Assembly (NCBI GenBank): GCA_963823895.1
Contig: CAWGNG010000028.1
Span: forward strand, 62,001-126,000
Length of the DNA stretch: 64,000 bases
DNA from: G963675935 sp963823895
GTDB lineage: Bacteria; Planctomycetota; Planctomycetia; Pirellulales; Thermoguttaceae
Direction: 5' to 3'
Numbering within the stretch: the first letter of the stretch is position 1; each line of letters begins with the position of its first letter. Made by a program: the position numbers and the translations under genes. This document shows, piece by piece, positions 15,486-25,406 of this stretch. Under the pieces are notes generated by a model. It ran no database searches, had not been told where the DNA came from, and was given only the letters and a program-made list of their open reading frames with translations.

Positions 15486-16640
15486 CCGTGGTTCTTTGAC
15501 CTCAGCGGCGGCGTTTGGGGCCAACACGGAATGCAGTACTTGACGGGCGAAGTGCAAGCCGACTTCCTCGACGAAGACATTGATCTCGTCGCTACCGACC
15601 GTGGAACCAGCAGATGGGAAGACCCAATTGCCGTCCCTCTGAAGGATTGGGGGCGAAAAAAGGTGAGAGAACTTCTAGAGACCTGGACTGACAGGCGGCG
15701 CGAAGCAAGAGCGAAGAGCCCGAAGATCGTCCACTATCTGGAACAGGCGGAAAGGCTGCCCGAGAAGGAACGGAGTATCTTCAAGACGGTCGTGGATCGA
15801 ATCTGCGCCATTCCGCAATTGGACAAAGATCAACAAGGCAAAGACATTGCGGACGAACTAGTCGCATTCGCCTACAATGCCTTGACCAATCGGAGTTTCC
15901 TTGATGCGATACGACAATTGAACGCAGCCTCGACGGACGATCTTGCACGGTTTTCTGAAGTCCTTACCGAATGGGACATTATCGAGGCCGTGAATACCGC
16001 ACACCTCGTGAAGGGGCGTGTTGAGATTATCCACAAATTCTCGGAGATGATTCAGGACCGGGTTCGTGAAAAACCTGACATGCAAGACTATCTCCAGAAT
16101 CATCCGTGGCTGATTGATCCCAAGTGGACAATGCTGGTTCATGAACAGTCGTTGGATTCGCTCCTTTGTAAGGAATTTAGCATCAAGGCCGCAAAAGACG
16201 ACGAGGGCAGGAAACGCCTCGACTTTTTTTGTCTTGGTGATCGTTACCAAACCGCCCATGTGGTGGAGGCAAAGCGGCCTGGTGATCTTGTTGGACGGAA
16301 GGAATTCAACCAGATCCGCGACTATGTGCTCTTTCTTCAGAGGAAACTCCAAGACGAGTCCACGGATCCGGCTCATAAGAGGGCAGTGGTGAAAGGTCTG
16401 CTAATTGCGGACCGAGTTCGTCCAGGCGATGAGAGGCACGCTAAGCACGGCCAGGATGCGGGCACCTTTGATGTTCGCACATGGGATAATCTGCTAACAA
16501 CGGCCGCAACGATGCACAAAGAGTTCCTCGATGTCGTGAAAATGCGAGCACCTTCCGGTGATCCTCGCATGGAAGAGTTGTCAAACGATGCGTCTGCAAC
16601 CGGCGATGCCCCGCGGCGGCGGAAATCGCGAGACAGATGA
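15486..16640 (+). pseudogene. GHKL ATPase, C-terminal part with a putative PD-(D/E)XK nuclease domain
   Basis: This continues the split ATPase gene. An open frame begins at 15435 inside the IS end, but the homologous part starts at 15486 with PWFFDLSGGVWGQHG. Residues 1-90 finish the GHKL/S5-like transducer region (QYLTGEVQADFLDE, then DPIAVPLKDWG). A long helical region follows. The last 190 residues resemble DUF4263/Shedu-type nucleases: DYLQNHPWLIDP, then KRLDFFCLGD followed by HVVEAKRPGD, matching a D-x(n)-ExK active site. The stop overlaps the methyltransferase start (ATGA), so the two were translationally coupled. A truncated C-terminal protein could still be made from an internal start, which would keep the downstream genes translated. 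Confidence 0.75.
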
Positions 16641-17785
16641 ACGCGAAAGGCAAAAGCAGAAAGCAAGGATGCACAAAAGTGAACGCTGGCAAGCCCATAG
16701 CCATAGACTTGTTCGCAGGGTGCGGTGGTCTAACCCGTGGTCTTCGTAACGCCGGTTTTCACGTCGCCGCGGCGGTCGAAATTGACCCCATCGCCGCAAG
16801 AACCTATAGGTGGAATAACCGCCGGACTGTCCTGATCGAGAAGGACGTTCGCGCGGTGACGGCAGACGACCTACTGAAAGCCGCTGGCGGAAAACGAATC
16901 GCACTTCTGGCAGGTTGTGCCCCATGCCAAGGTTTTTGTTCGCTCACGTCAAAATGCAAACGCGAAGACCCACGCAACGAACTCCTTCTTGTCATGGGGC
17001 GGCTTATTCGAGACATTCAGCCCACCGCGATCATGATGGAGAACGTTCCGGGGTTAGCGAACCGCGGCAGACCCATCTTCGATGATTTTCTTGAAATACT
17101 AAGAGGGCTTGGGTATCTGTTCGAGTGTCGCGTCGAGCAAATGGCGAATTTCGGCGTTCCACAATCGCGACGCCGATTGGTGTTGTTGGCGGGCCGCGGT
17201 TTTCGCGTAGAATTTTCCTTTCCCACGCGGTCCCGTGACCCTAAGGCCGCGACGGGATGGAAAGCATGGAAAACCGTGCGTGAGGCCATCGGCCACATGG
17301 GCGCGCCCGTCACCCTGAGCGCCGCGATTCACAACGGCGGGCCAATGATGCACGACTGGCACGTCGTCAGCGATCTGCAACCACAGACCAAGAAACGTCT
17401 AAAGGCGGCCCAACCAGGGAAAACGTGGTTGCACGTCGACGAGTCCCTGAGGCCGCTCTGCCACCAAGGTGGATACGATGGCTTTACGAACGTTTACGGC
17501 AGGATGGCATGGGACCAAGTCTCGCCAACAATCACGGGAGGTTGCACGACGCCCTGCAAGGGCCGATTCGGCCATCCCGACAGACGCCGTTACACGATTT
17601 CCGTTCGAGAAGCGGCCCTACTGCAGTCGTTTCCAGAGGCCTATCGTTTCGTCACCGATCAAATGGACGCCGCATGCGGCATGATCGGCAACGCTGTTCC
17701 GCCGCTGTACGCAAGGCTAGCGGGCAGGCAACTGTTGCGGGCGATCCGAAAACGGGCTAAGGAGCGAAGGGACGTGCATCGATGA
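16637..17785 (+). CDS. DNA (cytosine-5) methyltransferase
   Basis: A 382-residue enzyme with the ordered C5-methylase motifs: I DLFAGCGG (residues 24-31, AdoMet site), IV GCAPCQGF (93-100, catalytic Cys97), VI ENV (135-137), VIII QSRRR (176-180), and X GNAVPP (near 352). The region between VIII and IX is the target-recognition domain; its DNA target cannot be read. The start overlaps the upstream stop and the stop overlaps the Vsr start, both by 4 bp (ATGA), showing one translation unit. It appears intact although its partner ATPase is broken, so it may persist as an orphan methylase protecting or marking DNA. Confidence 0.93.
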   Translation: MNAKGKSRKQGCTKVNAGKPIAIDLFAGCGGLTRGLRNAGFHVAAAVEIDPIAARTYRWNNRRTVLIEKDVRAVTADDLLKAAGGKRIALLAGCAPCQGFCSLTSKCKREDPRNELLLVMGRLIRDIQPTAIMMENVPGLANRGRPIFDDFLEILRGLGYLFECRVEQMANFGVPQSRRRLVLLAGRGFRVEFSFPTRSRDPKAATGWKAWKTVREAIGHMGAPVTLSAAIHNGGPMMHDWHVVSDLQPQTKKRLKAAQPGKTWLHVDESLRPLCHQGGYDGFTNVYGRMAWDQVSPTITGGCTTPCKGRFGHPDRRRYTISVREAALLQSFPEAYRFVTDQMDAACGMIGNAVPPLYARLAGRQLLRAIRKRAKERRDVHR

Positions 17786-18249
17786 GTCAGTGGCCAGGTG
17801 ATGCAAGAAGAGAACGGACAACATTTGGATCCTTGTCACGGGGACGGCTAATGTCCCGCGTGAAGAGCACCGGAAATCAGACGACGGAGGAGCGGCTTGC
17901 CAAACTGCTCCGTAAGGTCGGGCTTTGGGGCTGGCGAAGACACAAAGGTCCGGTTGGTCGTCCTGACTTCACCTGGCCAAGGCATAAGCTCGCCGTTTTT
18001 GTTGACGGTTGTTTTTGGCACGGACACGACTGTGGCAAGAACATCCAGCCAAAGACCAACGCGGATGCTTGGCGAGATAAGATACTCCGCAATAAGGCAC
18101 GTGACCGACGCGTATCTTCTGCTTTGCGTCGTCGAGGTTGGCGGGTGATACGCATCTGGGAGTGCCGCCTGAAAAAGAAACCTGCCGCTTGCCTTGCAAG
18201 GATTCAACGAGCGATTCAGGCGGCGAGCGGACAGTCCACCGGTCAATGA
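17782..18249 (+). CDS. Vsr-type very short patch / restriction endonuclease
   Basis: A 155-residue protein of the Vsr family. The catalytic region reads GRPDFTWPRHKLAVFVDGCF, then WHGHDCG, with the metal-binding Asp in PDF and conserved WHGH histidines. It is followed by the C-terminal RRGWRVIRIWECRL signature. The N-terminus contains MSRVKSTGNQTTEERL, the usual Vsr opening with R-x-K-N/T-T-x-E. Classical Vsr nicks next to T:G mismatches made by deamination of 5-methylcytosine. In GHKL-methylase clusters the same fold is thought to act as the restriction nuclease. It is the last gene of the module and converges on the RND gene, 16 bp away. Confidence 0.92.
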   Translation: MSQWPGDARRERTTFGSLSRGRLMSRVKSTGNQTTEERLAKLLRKVGLWGWRRHKGPVGRPDFTWPRHKLAVFVDGCFWHGHDCGKNIQPKTNADAWRDKILRNKARDRRVSSALRRRGWRVIRIWECRLKKKPAACLARIQRAIQAASGQSTGQ

Positions 18250-18265
18250 ACAGCAACCGCAACGC

Positions 18266-21200
18266 CTAGACAACGTCGGACGCACTCGCCTCGTCGGTTT
18301 GTCCATTTTTTCCCAACCTGGCCGCCATCTTCTCACTGAGCCATTGGATGACGTAATAAAACACCGGCGTCAAGAAGATGCCGAAGAGCGTCACGCCCAA
18401 CATGCCGGCGAAAACGGCCACGCCGAGGGTGCGGCGCATTTCGGCGCCGGCCCCTTCGGCGAGAACCAACGGGACCACGCCGATGATGAACGCCAGCGAG
18501 GTCATGATGATCGGCCGCAGACGCAGTTGGCAGGCGGCCAGCGTTGCCTCGCGGCGGGATTGGCCGGACTCGCGCTGAATCTTAGCGAACTCGACGATCA
18601 GAATGGCATTCTTGCAGGCCAAGCCCACCAACACCACGAAGCCGACCTGGGTGAAGATGTTGATGTCCATTCGCGCCAGCGCCACCCCGGCAATCGAAAA
18701 CAACAGGCACATCGGTACCACCAGAATCACCGCCAGCGGCAGCGACCAGCTTTCGTACTGCGCGGCCAGGACGAGAAACACCAGCACCACCGCCAGCAAG
18801 AAAACCCACATCGCCGTGTTGCCGGTCTCGATTTGCAGCGACGCCAGTTCGGTCCATTCGGTCTTCATGCCGCGCGGCAGCCCCTGGTTGGCGACGTTCT
18901 GCATGAGGTTGATCGCCTCGCCGGTGCTCACGCCCGGGGCCGGCTCGCCGTTGATCGGGGCCGAAGGGTACATGTTGTAGCGTTGCACCAGCACGGGCCC
19001 GTTCTCTTCGCGGACGGTGGCGAACGTCCCCAGTGGCACCATCTGCCCGGCGGCGTTGCGGACCTTATACTGCGCCAACTCGTCTTTCCGTTCGCGGTAC
19101 TCGGCGTCGGCCTGGACGTTCACCTGCCATGTGCGGCCGAAGCGGTTGAAGTCGTTGACGTAGAGCGAGCCGAGATAGACCTGGAGCATGTTGAAGATTT
19201 CGGTCATCGAGACGCCCATCGTCTTCGCCTGGTCGCGGTCGATAGCGAGAAAGAGCCAGGGGGTGTCGGCGCGGAAGCTGCTGAACAAATCCTTCAGGCG
19301 GTCGATCGTCCTGCCGCGAGCGACAATCTTCTCGGCAGTGTCCTGCAAATCGCGGAGCTTGTTGTCGCCGCGGTCTTCGAGAATGATCTTGAATCCGCCG
19401 GCCGTTCCCAGTCCTTCCACCGGCGGGGCGCCGAAGATATTCACCAGTCCGCCGTGAATCTCGGTTTGGAATTGCTGTTGCAACTGCCGCGAGATCACGT
19501 CGGCCGAGAGCCCCTTGCCGGTGCGCTCGTGAAAATCCTTGAGCATGATGAACATCGCCCCGAAGTTTGGCGCGTTGGCGCCCAGCAGGATCGACTGGCC
19601 GGCGATGGCCACGGTATGGCTGACGCCGGGGTTGTGGCTGGCGATGCGGTCGATGTGCCGCATCACCCCTTCGGTTCGTTCCAGCGAGGCGGCGTCGGGC
19701 AGTTGCACGTTCACCAGCAGATAGCCCTTGTCCTGCATGGGGATGAAGCCCGAGGGGGACTGCACGAAGCCCCAATACGTCAGGCCGAGCAGCCCGGCGT
19801 AGACGATCAACACGATCGCACTGACGCGGAGCGCCATGCCGACCACGCGGGTGTAGGCGTTCGTGACGTGGCCGAAGCCGACGTTGAATAGGTGAAAACC
19901 GCGGCCGAGAACCGCATTAAAGAGCCGGGCCAAAAGCACGACAACCACCGCGCCGGCAATCACCGACACAACCGCGGCCAGCCACCAGGCGAAAATGTCA
20001 GAGGTGTCGCGGACGAAGACATGCGCGACCAAGTCATGGGCTTTGGCTTGCGCGAGATCCAGGAGCCATTTCGACCAGGGCAGCAGCCAAGGGAAGACCC
20101 ACATGTAGCCCGCACAGCCGCCGAGCAGGGCGTAGACGGCTCGCGGCAGCACCTCATATCGGCCCTTTTCGTGCGGCCGCAACAGCACCGCCGCCAACGC
20201 GGGGCTGAGCGTCAGCGAGTTGAACGCCGAGATCAGCGTCGAAGTGGCGATGGTCAACGCGAATTGCCGGAAGAACTGCCCGGTAATGCCGCTGATGAAC
20301 GCGCACGGCAGAAATACGGCGCTGAGCACCAGCCCCACGGCGATCACCGGCCCGGAAACCTGGCTCATCGCTTTCATGCTCGCGTCGCGCGGGCTCAGTC
20401 CGTGCTCGACGTGATACTCGACCGCCTCGACCACCACGATCGCGTCGTCGACGACGATGCCGATGGCCAGCACCAGGCCGAAGAGCGTCAGGTTGTTGAG
20501 GCTGAAGCCCATCGCCGCCATCACCGCGAAGGTGCCCACGATGGCCACCGGCACGGCGACGAGCGGGATCACCGCCGACCGCCAGTTTTGCAGGAACAAC
20601 AACACCACCAACGCCACCAGCAGCACCGCGTCCAGCAGCGTGCGGAAAACCTCGTCGATCGATTCGCTGATGAAGGGCGTCGTGTCGTAGACGATCGAGT
20701 AGTCCAAATCGTCGGGGAAGCTCTTCTTCAGCTCCCGCATCTTCGCCTTCACCGCTTTCGCGACCTTCAGCGCGTTGGAGCCGGGCAGTTGATAGATGCT
20801 CAGGGCCACCGAGGGCCGGCCATCGAGCGTGCAACTCTGGTCGTAGTCCTGCGCGCCCAATTCGATGCGGCTGACGTCGCGCATGCGGAGCACGCGGCCC
20901 GAGGCGTCGGTCTTCAGGATCATGTCGGCGAACTGCTCGGGATCGGCCAGCCGTCCCAACGTGGTCATCGTGAACTGGAACACCTGCCCCTTGGGCACCG
21001 GCGGCTGCCCGATCTGGCCGGCCGCCACCTGCGCGTTCTGCTGCTGGACGGCGGTCACCACGTCCGTGGCGGTCAGATTGTAGACGGCCATCTTGTCCGG
21101 ATCGAGCCAGAGCCTCATGCTGTAATCGCGCTGGCCGAGATAGGTGATGTCGCCCACGCCCGTCAGCCGCGCCAGCTCGTCGCGCAACTGGATCGTAGCG

Positions 21201-21673
21201 TAGTTGCTCAGGTAGAGATTGTCGCGGGTGCCCTTGGGCGAAAACAGATTCACGATCATCAACACGCTCGGCGACTTCTTCTTCACCGTCACGCCCTTGC
21301 GGTTGACCAGATCGGGCAGGATCGGCAGGGCCATGGCGACGCGGTTCTGCGCCAAGACCTGCGCCATGTTCAGGTCGACGCCCAGTTCGAAGGTGACCGT
21401 GAGGCTGTAGGTCCCGTCGTTGGTACACTGCGACGACATGTAGCGCATGCCCTCGACGCCGTTGACCTGCTGCTCGATCGGCGCGGCCACGGTGTCGGCA
21501 ACCACCCGCGCGTCGGCGCCGGGATAAGAGGCCGAGACTTCCACGGTGGGCGGGGCAATGTCGGGATATTGCGCCAGCGGCAGCGTGAGCAAGGCGATCG
21601 AGCCGGCCAGCGTGATGATGATCGACAGCACCGAGGCGAAGATCGGCCGGCAGATGAAAAATCGCGAGAACAT
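18266..21673 (-). CDS. RND efflux pump, HAE1 family (first of tandem pair in map order)
   Basis: A 1135-residue inner-membrane proton/drug antiporter of the AcrB/MexB type. It starts MFSRFFICRPIFASVL, the family opening. The proton-relay pair is in GIVVDDAIVVVE (about residues 407-408), and the relay Lys is in GLACKNAIL (about 1020). Large periplasmic loops follow TM1 and TM7. Between TM6 and TM7 there is an insertion of about 80-100 residues (about 525-610) with extra hydrophobic stretches not seen in AcrB, which accounts for the extra length. It starts 3 bp after the stop of the second pump. A substrate cannot be inferred. Confidence 0.93.
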   Translation of the reverse strand: MFSRFFICRPIFASVLSIIITLAGSIALLTLPLAQYPDIAPPTVEVSASYPGADARVVADTVAAPIEQQVNGVEGMRYMSSQCTNDGTYSLTVTFELGVDLNMAQVLAQNRVAMALPILPDLVNRKGVTVKKKSPSVLMIVNLFSPKGTRDNLYLSNYATIQLRDELARLTGVGDITYLGQRDYSMRLWLDPDKMAVYNLTATDVVTAVQQQNAQVAAGQIGQPPVPKGQVFQFTMTTLGRLADPEQFADMILKTDASGRVLRMRDVSRIELGAQDYDQSCTLDGRPSVALSIYQLPGSNALKVAKAVKAKMRELKKSFPDDLDYSIVYDTTPFISESIDEVFRTLLDAVLLVALVVLLFLQNWRSAVIPLVAVPVAIVGTFAVMAAMGFSLNNLTLFGLVLAIGIVVDDAIVVVEAVEYHVEHGLSPRDASMKAMSQVSGPVIAVGLVLSAVFLPCAFISGITGQFFRQFALTIATSTLISAFNSLTLSPALAAVLLRPHEKGRYEVLPRAVYALLGGCAGYMWVFPWLLPWSKWLLDLAQAKAHDLVAHVFVRDTSDIFAWWLAAVVSVIAGAVVVVLLARLFNAVLGRGFHLFNVGFGHVTNAYTRVVGMALRVSAIVLIVYAGLLGLTYWGFVQSPSGFIPMQDKGYLLVNVQLPDAASLERTEGVMRHIDRIASHNPGVSHTVAIAGQSILLGANAPNFGAMFIMLKDFHERTGKGLSADVISRQLQQQFQTEIHGGLVNIFGAPPVEGLGTAGGFKIILEDRGDNKLRDLQDTAEKIVARGRTIDRLKDLFSSFRADTPWLFLAIDRDQAKTMGVSMTEIFNMLQVYLGSLYVNDFNRFGRTWQVNVQADAEYRERKDELAQYKVRNAAGQMVPLGTFATVREENGPVLVQRYNMYPSAPINGEPAPGVSTGEAINLMQNVANQGLPRGMKTEWTELASLQIETGNTAMWVFLLAVVLVFLVLAAQYESWSLPLAVILVVPMCLLFSIAGVALARMDINIFTQVGFVVLVGLACKNAILIVEFAKIQRESGQSRREATLAACQLRLRPIIMTSLAFIIGVVPLVLAEGAGAEMRRTLGVAVFAGMLGVTLFGIFLTPVFYYVIQWLSEKMAARLGKNGQTDEASASDVV

Positions 21674-21676
21674 AGG

Positions 21677-24600
21677 TTACCTGTTGTCTGGTTCGTCCAA
21701 ATCCTCATCGGGCGTCGACTCGGGTTTGGACCCTCGGGCGAATCGCCACAACATCCACAGCCCCAAGGGGAGGAACATCACCAATCCCCAGAGGATCAAG
21801 AGCACTTTGCCCACGAACCTCGTCGGGGCCGAGGCGAAAAATCGCGTCTCGCCCAGCCAATCAATGACGTTGAAGAAGACTGGGGTGAGAAAAATGCCAA
21901 ACAGGGTGACGCCCAACATGCCGCTGAAAACGGCCAATCCCAGGGTACGCCGCATCTCGGCTCCGGCGCCTTGGGCGATCAGCAGCGGCACCACCCCGAG
22001 GATGAAGGCCAGCGAGGTCATCACGATCGGCCGCAGCCGCAAGTGGCAGGCCTCCATCGCCGCCTCGCGGCGGCCCACGCCCGCCTCGCGCTGCCGCCGG
22101 GCGAACTCCACGATCAGAATCGCGTTCTTGCTCGCCAGCCCGACCAGCACCACGAAGCCGATCTGCGTGAAGATGTTGACGTCCGAATGGCCGATCATCA
22201 CGCCCGCAATCGCGCTGAGCAGGCACATCGGCACCACCAGAATCACCGCCAGCGGCAGCGACCAGCTTTCGTACTGGGCGGCCAGCACCAGAAACACCAT
22301 CACCACGGCCAGCGCGAAGATCAGCATGGCCGTATTGCCCGCCTGCAACTCCTGGTACGCCATTTCCGTCCATTCGTAGTGCATTCCGTCGACCAGGTTC
22401 TGCTCGGCCAGCTTCTCCATCAGGTCGATGGCCTGACGGGAGCTGACGCCCGGCCCGCTGTTGCCGGTGATGGCGGCGGCGGGATACATGTTGTAGCGGG
22501 TGAAGATAAACGGGCCGTTCACCTCGCGGACGTCCGCCAAAGCGCCGATGGGGACCATTGCTCCCTGCCGATTGCGGACCTTCAGTTGTCGGACGTCTTC
22601 CACTTCGTTGCGGAACTTTGCGTCTGCCTGCACGACCACCTGCCAGGTGCGGCCGAAGCGGTTGAAGTCGTTGACGTAAAGCGACCCCAGGTATATCTGC
22701 AGCGTATCGAAGGCGTCGCCCAGCGGCACGTTCATTGTCATGCACTCCGCCCGGTTGAGGTTGACGTAGAGTTGCGGGGCGTTGGCGCGGAAGACGCTGG
22801 CCAGCCCGACCAGCAGGGGCGTGGGCCGCGGCGGCGGCCCGCGCAAAGCGTTGCCGAGGTCCGCCAGCTTGTCCGTTTGTTCCTGTAGCGTTCTCGCCCC
22901 CAGGTCCTTGCGGTCCTCCACGACAAACTTGAAGCCGCCCGCCCGGCCGATGCCGCGGATCGGCGGCGGCGGCAGAATGATCACCCTCGCCTCCGGCACC
23001 TCCGCCGCGCATCGGCCCATCAACTTGCCGGAAATCTGCGTCGCATAAAGTCCCGGCTTCGTCCGTTCCTTGAAATCGTCGAGGATCATGATGAGCATGC
23101 CAAAATTGGAACCGGACGCCCCGATGCCGAAGGCGTTTCCCGCAATGGCCATGGTGTGCTTGACGCCGGGAATCTGCATCGCAATCCGCTGCACGTGGTC
23201 CATGGCGGCCTTCGTCCGCTCGATCGAGGCCGCGTCCGGCAAGAGTACCGGGCCGTACAAGAAGCCCATGTCCTGCGCCGGAATGAAGCCCTTCGGCGCG
23301 ATCGTAAAGCACTTGTAGGTGACAACCAACATCGCGGCGTAGAGCAACAACACGATCATGCTGACCCGCAACAAGCCGCCCACCGCGCGGGTGTAGACGT
23401 TCGTGGTCGACACCACGCCCGCGTTGAACCAATGGAAGGCCTTCCGCAACACCGCCCCTGCGGGCCGGGCGAGCAGCCAGCCGACAATCGCCCCCGCGGC
23501 CACCGCCGCCGCGATGGCGATCCAGCCCGTCGCCGTCGCGATCCGCGGCAAAACGCCGGCCGGCAGCAGCGGCCAGCACCGTTCCAGCCACCGCTCCAAC
23601 AGCGGCGCAAGCCACACGTAAGCCAACCAGCCGCCCAGCAGCGGAAACGCCAGCCGCGGCAACACCTCGTGCGTCTCCTTGTCCCGCTCGCGCAGCAGCA
23701 GCGCCGAGAGCGCCGGGCTGAGCGTCAGCGAGTTGAACGTCGAAATCACCGTCGAAGCGGCGATCGTCAACGCGAACTGGCGAAAGAACTGCCCCGTCAG
23801 CCCGCTGATGAACGCGCAGGGCACGAAGACCGCGCTGAGGACCAGCCCCACAGCCACCACCGGCCCGGACACCTGGCTCATCGCCTTGATCGTGGCCTCG
23901 CGCGGCGGCAGGCCATTCTCGATGTGGTGCTCCACCGCCTCGACAACCACGATCGCGTCGTCCACCACGATGCCAATCGCCAGCACCAGCCCAAAGAGCG
24001 TCAGATTGTTCAAGCTGAACCCAAAACTCAGCAGCACGGCGAAGGTGCCGACGATGGCCACCGGCACGGCAATCAGCGGAATCACCGCCGAGCGCCAGTT
24101 TTGCAGGAAAAGCAGCACGACAAACGCCACCAGCAGCACCGCGTCGCGCAGCGCTTTGAACACTTCGTCGATGCACTCGCTGGTGTAAGGGGTGGTGTCG
24201 AAGAGAATCCCGTAGGTCAGGTCGTCCGGAAAGTCCTTGGCCAACTCGTCCATCTTCGCACGGATCCGCTCGGCCACCTCCAGGGCGTTGGCGTCCGGCA
24301 ACTGCACGATAAACAGCCCCGCCGACGGATATCCATCCAGCTTGCAGCTTACATCCTCGTTCAGCGCCCCCAACTCGACGCGGCCCACGTCGCGCAGACG
24401 GGTCAGGCGGCCGTCGGCGGTCGTGCGGAGAATGATGTTGGCGAACTGCTCCGGCTCCTCGAGCCGCCCCACGGTCGAGAGCGTGATCTGCGTCTCCTGT
24501 CCCGGGCGGACCGGCTCTTGTCCAATCCGGCCCGAAGCCACCTGTGCGTTTTGCTCGCGGATGGCGTTGACCACGTCGCCGGCGGTGAGGCTCCGCGCGG

Positions 24601-25186
24601 CGAGCTTGTCCGGGTCGACCCAAATCCTCATGCTGTAGTCGCGTTGCCCCATCACGTTGACGTCGCTCACCCCGGGCACTCGCAGCATCTCGTCGCGAAG
24701 CCGCATCAGCGCGTAGTTGCTCAGATAGAGCTGGTTGTAGCGGCCGTGGGGCGAATAGATGTTCACCGACATCAGCATGTCGGGGGACCATTTGCGCGTG
24801 GTCACGCCGGTCCGCTTGAGCACGTCCGGCAGCATCGGCAACGCCAGATTCACCTTGTTCTGCACCAACACCTGCGCCAGGTTCAGATTCACTCCCTGCC
24901 GAAACGTCACGCTCAAATTGTACGAGCCGTCGTTGGCCGACGACGACTCCATGTAGATCATGTTCTCGACGCCGTTGACCTGCTGCTCGATCGGGGCGGC
25001 CACGGTTTGGGCCACCACCTCGGCGCTGGCCCCGGGGTACGTGCAGCGGACATACACCTGCGGCGGTGCCACCGGCGGATACTGCGTCAGCGGAAGATGT
25101 GTGTACGCAATCCCACCGCAAAGCGTGGTGACCACCGAGAGCACGGTGGCGAAAATCGGCCGGTCGATGAAGAACCGCGAGAACAT
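21677..25186 (-). CDS. RND efflux pump, HAE1 family (second of tandem pair)
   Basis: A 1169-residue AcrB/MexB-type pump starting MFSRFFIDRPIFATVL. It keeps the acidic pair in GIVVDDAIVVVEAVE (about 407-408) and the Lys in GLASKNAILIVEF. It also has an insertion between TM6 and TM7 with two hydrophobic segments, like its neighbour. The C-terminal 45 residues are hydrophobic then acidic (PESTPDEDLDEPDNR). It is 3 bp upstream of the other RND gene and is paralogous to it along the whole length. The arrangement recalls MdtB-MdtC, where two RND subunits form a heterotrimer, so a mixed pump is possible. The membrane fusion and outer-membrane genes lie upstream in the same direction. Confidence 0.93.
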   Translation of the reverse strand: MFSRFFIDRPIFATVLSVVTTLCGGIAYTHLPLTQYPPVAPPQVYVRCTYPGASAEVVAQTVAAPIEQQVNGVENMIYMESSSANDGSYNLSVTFRQGVNLNLAQVLVQNKVNLALPMLPDVLKRTGVTTRKWSPDMLMSVNIYSPHGRYNQLYLSNYALMRLRDEMLRVPGVSDVNVMGQRDYSMRIWVDPDKLAARSLTAGDVVNAIREQNAQVASGRIGQEPVRPGQETQITLSTVGRLEEPEQFANIILRTTADGRLTRLRDVGRVELGALNEDVSCKLDGYPSAGLFIVQLPDANALEVAERIRAKMDELAKDFPDDLTYGILFDTTPYTSECIDEVFKALRDAVLLVAFVVLLFLQNWRSAVIPLIAVPVAIVGTFAVLLSFGFSLNNLTLFGLVLAIGIVVDDAIVVVEAVEHHIENGLPPREATIKAMSQVSGPVVAVGLVLSAVFVPCAFISGLTGQFFRQFALTIAASTVISTFNSLTLSPALSALLLRERDKETHEVLPRLAFPLLGGWLAYVWLAPLLERWLERCWPLLPAGVLPRIATATGWIAIAAAVAAGAIVGWLLARPAGAVLRKAFHWFNAGVVSTTNVYTRAVGGLLRVSMIVLLLYAAMLVVTYKCFTIAPKGFIPAQDMGFLYGPVLLPDAASIERTKAAMDHVQRIAMQIPGVKHTMAIAGNAFGIGASGSNFGMLIMILDDFKERTKPGLYATQISGKLMGRCAAEVPEARVIILPPPPIRGIGRAGGFKFVVEDRKDLGARTLQEQTDKLADLGNALRGPPPRPTPLLVGLASVFRANAPQLYVNLNRAECMTMNVPLGDAFDTLQIYLGSLYVNDFNRFGRTWQVVVQADAKFRNEVEDVRQLKVRNRQGAMVPIGALADVREVNGPFIFTRYNMYPAAAITGNSGPGVSSRQAIDLMEKLAEQNLVDGMHYEWTEMAYQELQAGNTAMLIFALAVVMVFLVLAAQYESWSLPLAVILVVPMCLLSAIAGVMIGHSDVNIFTQIGFVVLVGLASKNAILIVEFARRQREAGVGRREAAMEACHLRLRPIVMTSLAFILGVVPLLIAQGAGAEMRRTLGLAVFSGMLGVTLFGIFLTPVFFNVIDWLGETRFFASAPTRFVGKVLLILWGLVMFLPLGLWMLWRFARGSKPESTPDEDLDEPDNR

Positions 25187-25206
25187 GGCCTACCGTTTTC
25201 ACAAGG

Positions 25207-25291
25207 TCCCCTCTCCCTTTGGGAGAGGGTTAGGGTGAGGGCTGTTAGCGTTTCGTCCCCTCTCCCTTTGGGAGAGGGTTAGGGTGAGGGC
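25207..25291. repeat. Palindromic repeat, family F, two direct copies
   Basis: Two near-identical copies of CCCCTCTCCCTTTGGGAGAG followed by GGTTAGGGTGAGGG lie about 50 bp apart (25208-25241 and 25257-25291). A third, divergent copy (CCTCTCGCAAAAAGAGAGG) is at 25346-25382. They fill the 220-bp gap between the membrane fusion gene and the second pump gene. A related copy is at 43617-43657. Confidence 0.8.
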
Positions 25292-25406
25292 GAACGTGAG
25301 CGGTATGGAAGGAACTGATACGCATGACGCCGGACTTTTTCTCGGCCCTCATCCCCGGCCCCTCTCGCAAAAAGAGAGGAGACGCCCCGCACGGGGAGTG
25401 CGAGAA

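Noticed and set aside
18194..19891. 565-codon open frame on the plus strand overlapping vsr and the first RND gene
   Set aside because: Antisense to the RND gene, with low-complexity His/Gln/Asp composition and no homologous features.
19892..22888. 998-codon open frame on the plus strand
   Set aside because: It lies antisense to the two RND pumps. Its translation is dominated by His, Arg, Asp and Gln with no domain, as expected for the shadow of GC-rich transporter genes.
23156..25282. 708-codon open frame on the plus strand
   Set aside because: Shadow of the second RND gene, same His/Arg/Gln-rich composition, and it runs into the family F repeats.
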